The position numbers were made by a program, and so were the translations under genes. Below are positions 14,444-17,658 of a stretch of 17,658 nt of DNA, one piece after another; position 1 is the first letter of the stretch, and each line of letters starts with the position of its first letter. The DNA comes from Acidobacteriota bacterium. Its GTDB lineage: Bacteria; Acidobacteriota; UBA4820; DSQY01. Below the pieces are notes generated by a model. It searched no databases, was not told where the DNA came from, and was given only the letters and a program-made list of their open reading frames with translations. Location: NCBI GenBank assembly GCA_021814355.1, contig JAKAIJ010000025.1:1-17658 (forward strand), in the 5' to 3' direction.

Positions 14444-14875
14444 ATGCGCAGGCCTCTGCTCCTCCTCGCTGCAATCTTCGCGGGCCTCGCCCTCGGGGCC
14501 TCCCCGGCGAATCCCCGGGTCCTTCGGACGCACCCCGCCCAGGGCGCCCGGCGGGTGGCCCGGGACTCCGCCATCGTCCTGCGGTTCTCCCAGCCCATGG
14601 ATCCGGCCACGCTGACGAGAGAGACCGTCGTCGTCGGTTACACCAACCCGGAGTTGCGGTTCTTTCGGGACCCCTTTCTGGACACCGGCTACGCCTACGA
14701 CGCGGCGGCGCGCTCCCTTATAATCACGCCCAAGCCTTTGCTCCCCGGCCAGGAGGTGGAGGTGCGGGTAACCGACGGCGCCCGTTCTGCGGCGGGGCTC
14801 CGGCTGAAGGGCTCCGGCCCCGTGCGGTTCCGCCTCCGCTTCCGCACCGCACCGCCCCCCCCGGCGGGCGGCTGA
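14444..14875 (+). CDS. Small secreted Ig-like domain protein (Big_5 type)
   Basis: A 143-residue exported protein. MRRPLLLLAAIFAGLALGA is a signal peptide with likely cleavage near ALGA-SPA. The rest is one domain: RVLRTHPAQGARRVARDSAIVLRFSQPMDPATL, then VVVGYTNPELRF, LIITPKPLLPGQEVEVRVTDG and a C-terminal FRLRFRTA strand. The string of beta strands beginning with P-x-x-G and the FSQPMDPATL turn are typical of bacterial Ig-like Big_5 domains, which often sit in larger surface proteins; here one stands alone and has no anchor. Function is unknown; a periplasmic binding or structural role is possible. No good ribosome-binding site is near the ATG; the only GGGAGG is about 25 bases upstream. It has no obvious link to the peptidase behind it or the ruvX operon ahead. 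Confidence 0.75.
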   Translation: MRRPLLLLAAIFAGLALGASPANPRVLRTHPAQGARRVARDSAIVLRFSQPMDPATLTRETVVVGYTNPELRFFRDPFLDTGYAYDAAARSLIITPKPLLPGQEVEVRVTDGARSAAGLRLKGSGPVRFRLRFRTAPPPPAGG

Positions 14876-14924
14876 GCGTTCCCTGGGACTGCGGGCCCCG
14901 CTTCCGCGCCAGAGCCCTCTCCGA

Positions 14925-14930
14925 TACAAT
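14925..14930 (+). promoter_or_regulatory. Candidate -10 box of a leaderless ruvX transcript
   Basis: TACAAT (five of six matches) ends six bases before the ruvX ATG at 14937, which would place the transcription start at the A of ATG. The -35 position (TTCCGC at 14902-14907) is weak. There is no ribosome-binding site between the -10 box and the ATG. Confidence 0.42.
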
Positions 14931-14936
14931 GATTTC

Positions 14937-15359
14937 ATGGGACGAGCGATGGCCATTGACTGGGGGCGGCGGCGCGTGGGGGTGGCCCTCTCCGACCCCA
15001 CGGGCACCCTTGCCTCCCCCCGGCCCACTCTGGAGGGCGAACCCCGCCACCGGCTCCTCGACGCCCTCCGGACGCTGGTGGTGAAAGAGGAGGTCGAGAC
15101 GGTGGTGGTGGGCCTGCCCGCCAACATGGACGGCACCGAGGGGCCCTCCGCCCGGGAGGCCCGCCGGCTCGGCGCCGACCTCCGGGAGCGCCTTCCGCCT
15201 GGCGTGCGGCTGCTTTTCGTGGACGAGCGGCTCTCGACCCTCCAGGCGCGCGGACTGCTGGCCTCGCGGGGCGAGCGCGCCCGGAAGCGGACGGGCCGGT
15301 TGGACCAGATGGCCGCGGCCATCCTCCTGCAGGCCTGGCTCGACGGAGAGAACCCGTGA
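14937..15359 (+). CDS. ruvX: RuvX/YqgF-family Holliday junction resolvase-like nuclease
   Basis: A 140-residue cytoplasmic protein with an RNase H-like fold. Some family members process pre-16S rRNA 5' ends, others are linked to recombination. Family marks: AIDWGRRRVGVALSDPTGTLASP at the N-terminus with the first acidic residue D8, VVVGLPANMDGTEG with the VGLP loop, LLFVDERLST with the acidic pair, and RLDQMAAAILLQAWLD with the last Asp. Length is as usual (about 135-150). ATG 14937 gives MGRAMAIDWG, the normal spacing before the first beta strand; ATG 14949 would give MAIDWG and is less likely. The stop overlaps the mltG GTG as GTGA, so the downstream genes are coupled to it. Confidence 0.93.
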   Translation: MGRAMAIDWGRRRVGVALSDPTGTLASPRPTLEGEPRHRLLDALRTLVVKEEVETVVVGLPANMDGTEGPSAREARRLGADLRERLPPGVRLLFVDERLSTLQARGLLASRGERARKRTGRLDQMAAAILLQAWLDGENP

Positions 15360-16384
15360 CCTCCCGGGCGAAGGCGCTGCTCGCCGCCTGCTCCCTGGCC
15401 GCGCTCGCCGTCGCGGCGGGCGCCGCCCTCCTCGCCTGGGACTGGCGCACCCCCTACCAGGGATACTCCGGTCGCACCGTCCTGGAGGTGCCCAGGGGGC
15501 GCACCGCGGGGGAGATTCTCGACGAGCTCGCGGCCCGGGGCGTGGTAAGGTGGCGGGTCTCCGCGAAGCTGGCCTACGCGCTCTCCGGAAGGCTCACCAC
15601 CCTCAAGGCGGGCAAGTACCTCTTCGATCAGCCCATGACTCCGTTGCAGGTCCTCGCCAAGCTGCGCAAGGGCGAGGTGATGCACGTGAAGGTGACGCTT
15701 CCGGAGGGGCTGCGCCTGGAGGAGGCCGCGGCCCTCTTCGAGGAGCAGGGCGTCGGCCGGCGCGAGGCGTTCCTGCGCGCCATGCGCGACCCCGCGCCTA
15801 TTCGCGACCTGGACCCGGAGGCGCTGGACCTCGAGGGATACCTCTTTCCGGAGTCTTATCTCGTGGACCCCGACATCGGCGAGGCGGCCCTCGTGCGGAT
15901 TCTCGTGAGGGCGTCGCGGGAGTGGTGGGAGCGCCGCCCCGTGCCGCCGCCCCAGGGGCTTGGCTTCCACCAGCTCGTGACGCTGGCCTCGGTGGTCGAG
16001 CGGGAGACCGCGTCCCCCGCGGAGAGACCGCGCATCGCCGGCCTCTTCCTCAACCGGCTCCGCATCGGCATGCCCCTCCAGTCGGACCCAACGGTCATCT
16101 ACGCCCTCGCCCTCGACGGCCGCTACCGGGGCCGCCTGACGCGCGAGGACTGGGCCTACCCCAACCCCTACAACACCTACCGGAACGCGGGGCTCCCGCC
16201 GGGCCCCATCTGCTCGCCCGGCAGGGCCTCGCTCGAGGCGGTCCTGCGGCCCGAGGCGACGCGTTATCTCTATTTCGTGGCCCGCGACGACGGTACCCAC
16301 GCCTTTTCCGAGTCCCTCGAGGAGCACAACCGCGCCGTGGCGCGCTACCGTGGCTCCCGCGAGGGCGGCGGGCCGCGCAGGTGA
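15356..16384 (+). CDS. mltG: Endolytic murein transglycosylase MltG
   Basis: A 342-residue inner-membrane enzyme that cleaves nascent glycan strands and is thought to release them from the synthesis machinery. It has one N-terminal membrane span (about 6-30), a LysM-like segment (LEVPRGRTAGEILDELAARG), then the YceG catalytic domain. Motifs: LEGYLFPESY, LASVVERET with catalytic Glu215, LQSDPTVIYAL, NPYNTYRNAGLPPGPICSPG and YFVARDDGTHAFS, all close to family consensus. Length is normal. The start GTG 15356 overlaps the ruvX stop, and the stop overlaps the next GTG (16381-16384). The ruvX-mltG order is common in bacteria. Confidence 0.96.
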   Translation: MTSRAKALLAACSLAALAVAAGAALLAWDWRTPYQGYSGRTVLEVPRGRTAGEILDELAARGVVRWRVSAKLAYALSGRLTTLKAGKYLFDQPMTPLQVLAKLRKGEVMHVKVTLPEGLRLEEAAALFEEQGVGRREAFLRAMRDPAPIRDLDPEALDLEGYLFPESYLVDPDIGEAALVRILVRASREWWERRPVPPPQGLGFHQLVTLASVVERETASPAERPRIAGLFLNRLRIGMPLQSDPTVIYALALDGRYRGRLTREDWAYPNPYNTYRNAGLPPGPICSPGRASLEAVLRPEATRYLYFVARDDGTHAFSESLEEHNRAVARYRGSREGGGPRR

Positions 16385-17142
16385 CTCCCCCGCGCGTGGT
16401 CCTCGTGAGGCCCCGCTCGCCCGGGAACGTGGGCTCCGCGGCGCGCGCGCTCAAGAATTTCGGATTGAGGGAGCTGGTCCTGGTGGACCCCCGGCTCCAC
16501 CGCGGCGGGGACCGTCCCGGCGTGGAGTCCTACTTCGAGTCCGAGTCCCGCCGCATGGCGTGGCACGCCTCCGACGTCCTGGACGCCAGCCGCACCGTGG
16601 CGGACCTGAAGCAGGCGGTGGCGGGGTGCTCCGCGGTCTTCGCCACCGCCCCACAGCCGGCGGCGCGGATGAGGAGCCTCTCCCCCGAGGAGGCCGCGGA
16701 CGCCCTGGTGGCGGCGCCGGACGCAGCCCCCGGCGCGCTGGTCTTCGGCTCCGAGTCCTCGGGCCTCACCCGCGACGAGTTGGCCTCCTGCGCGGGCGTC
16801 GTCGTCATCCCCACCGACCCCGCCTACCGGGACCTGAACCTCGCTCAGAGCGTGGCGGTGATGGCCTTCCTTTGCTTCCGGGGCGGGCGAGAGGCGGCGG
16901 GGCCGGACGCCCGTCGCGCGGCCTCCGACCCGGCCCGACACGACTTCGTGGAGGGGACCGCCGACGCCCTGTTCGAGGTGGCGGCGCGGGCGGGGTTTCT
17001 CAAGCACGGCGGCGCGCCGGTCGCCCGCGAACTGCGCCACCTGCTCCACCGCGCCGGTCTCAGCCGCCGCGAGGCCGAGCTCTTCCGCAGCCTCTGGACC
17101 CGGCTGCTCGCCCGCCTCCCGGAGCAGGAAGGCGGGACGTAA
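16381..17142 (+). CDS. trmJ: SPOUT-family tRNA 2'-O-methyltransferase (TrmJ-like)
   Basis: A 253-residue SAM-dependent RNA methyltransferase with the trefoil-knot SPOUT fold. Motif 1 is RPRSPGNVGSAARA with N16 and catalytic R22, motif 2 is LVFGSESSGL (120-129) and motif 3 is IPTDPAYRDLNLAQSV (143-158). The helical C-terminus ALFEVAARAGFLKHG followed by RELRHLLHRAGLSRREAELFRSLW is the dimerisation extension of TrmJ, which methylates the 2'-O of nucleotide 32 in the anticodon loop. The related TrmH and TrmL lack this tail, so TrmJ is preferred. Motif 3 has Asp where Ser is usual before LN. The start GTG 16381 overlaps the mltG stop. No strong terminator follows the stop. Confidence 0.9.
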   Translation: MTPPRVVLVRPRSPGNVGSAARALKNFGLRELVLVDPRLHRGGDRPGVESYFESESRRMAWHASDVLDASRTVADLKQAVAGCSAVFATAPQPAARMRSLSPEEAADALVAAPDAAPGALVFGSESSGLTRDELASCAGVVVIPTDPAYRDLNLAQSVAVMAFLCFRGGREAAGPDARRAASDPARHDFVEGTADALFEVAARAGFLKHGGAPVARELRHLLHRAGLSRREAELFRSLWTRLLARLPEQEGGT

Positions 17143-17223
17143 GGCCTATCCGGAAATAGGGCGCAGCCGCGCTCGGCGCCTCGCGAGCAGGGCAGGGGCC
17201 GGACCGCCAAGGACTCCGGCGCG

Positions 17224-17253
17224 TTGCCCCGGGGGCTCCGGTTGCGGTACCCT
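17224..17253 (+). promoter_or_regulatory. Weak candidate promoter upstream of the YjbQ-family gene
   Basis: TTGCCC (17224-17229) and TACCCT (17248-17253) are 18 bases apart, in a 175-base intergenic stretch that otherwise shows nothing but GC-rich sequence. Only the first bases of each box match consensus. Confidence 0.25.
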
Positions 17254-17317
17254 CGGGACGGGAACGCCCAGGACCGCCCCGCACCTTTCATGGGGAGGCC
17301 GGAGGGAGGAGGGTCTC

Positions 17318-17658
17318 ATGGAGTTGACGGTTTCGACGAAGCGGCGCTGCGAAGTCACGGACCTCACCGCCGAGGTGAAGCGCGCGTGCAAGGAGTGGGG
17401 AGGCACGGGCTTGGTGCACCTCCTCTGCCCCCACACCACCGCCGGCATCGCGCTCAACGAGAACTACGACCCGACCGTGAAGGAGGACCTTCTCGCCACC
17501 CTGGCGAAGCTGGTCCCCGAGAAGGCCGGATACGCCCACGCCGAGGGCAACTCGGACGCCCACATCAAGTCGGTCCTGGTCGGCTGCCAGGTCACGGTGC
17601 CGGTCCTGAAGGGAAAGCCCCGGCTCGGCCGATGGCAGGGCATCTACTTCTGCGAGTT
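17318..17658 (+). CDS. YjbQ/UPF0047-family protein (3' partial)
   Basis: The first 113 residues of a cytoplasmic protein that is usually 130-140 long; the window ends inside it. Family motifs are clear: HLLCPHTTAGIALNENYDP, YAHAEGNSDAHIKS and PRLGRWQGIYFCE, with the conserved His and Glu residues of the presumed active site. The family is annotated as secondary thiamine-phosphate synthase from complementation in E. coli; its true reaction is not well settled. The start is ATG 17318 with GGAGGGAGGAGG a few bases upstream, an unusually strong ribosome-binding site. It is separated from trmJ by 175 bases and probably has its own promoter. Confidence 0.9.
   Translation, partial: MELTVSTKRRCEVTDLTAEVKRACKEWGGTGLVHLLCPHTTAGIALNENYDPTVKEDLLATLAKLVPEKAGYAHAEGNSDAHIKSVLVGCQVTVPVLKGKPRLGRWQGIYFCE

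Noticed and set aside
14318..16327. N-terminal extension of the peptidase frame by some 670 codons
   Set aside because: The extension runs opposite ruvX and mltG, is not protein-like, and the signal peptide and ribosome-binding site at 14317 define the start.
17143..17165. Terminator after trmJ
   Set aside because: The only inverted repeat (GCCTAT/ATAGGGC) has a bulge and a short stem, and no T-run follows.

Overview
This is a GC-rich, densely packed bacterial chromosome segment. A Gram-negative cell plan is clear: there is a Ccm system I cluster, a DsbD-type thiol reductase, an outer-membrane beta-barrel, a lytic transglycosylase and a secreted metallopeptidase. No rRNA or marker gene fixes the lineage. 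The mix of a CcmD-like mini-protein, an SAM hydroxide adenosyltransferase and a long TPR/sigma-54 regulator would fit Acidobacteriota or a deltaproteobacterial relative, but that is a guess from gene content.

Layout. (1) Positions 2-2917, plus strand: a cytochrome c maturation operon, ccmA (5' cut), ccmB (one base short, frameshifted), ccmC, a 51-residue CcmD-like ORF, then an SAM hydroxide adenosyltransferase. Neighbouring genes overlap by GTGA or by a few bases. (2) 2969-4264, minus: an EAL-domain c-di-GMP phosphodiesterase with a degenerate GGDEF domain, convergent with the previous operon. (3) 4383-8366, plus: a 1327-residue sigma-54 activator with an intact AAA+/GAFTGA core and a Fis-type HTH, behind a long input region of TPR-like helices and apparently decayed kinase, ATPase and GAF-like modules. 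(4) 8464-9483, plus: an outer-membrane beta-barrel with its own TTGACA promoter and a strong terminator. (5) 9580-12323, plus: a class IV aminotransferase overlapping a DsbD-type protein whose C-terminus is short. (6) 12398-14317, minus: an exported oligoendopeptidase F with its own U-tract terminator. (7) 14444-17142, plus: a small secreted Ig-like protein, then ruvX-mltG-trmJ joined by GTGA overlaps. (8) 17318 to the end: a YjbQ-family gene cut by the window edge.

How the genes fit together. CcmABCD handle heme for c-type cytochromes, and DsbD could supply the periplasmic reductant that apocytochrome thiols need, so regions 1 and 5 may serve the same process. RuvX, MltG and TrmJ form a housekeeping operon (DNA/RNA metabolism, cell wall, tRNA modification). 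The EAL protein and the sigma-54 activator are divergent signalling genes sharing a 118-base intergenic region.

No gap longer than 300 bases lacks a gene. No tRNA, rRNA, CRISPR array, insertion sequence or phage gene was seen. I did not find a clearly new multi-gene system. The points most worth a second look are the ccmB frameshift, the decayed input modules of the regulator, two candidate leaderless promoters with identical spacing, and the shortened DsbD thioredoxin domain.
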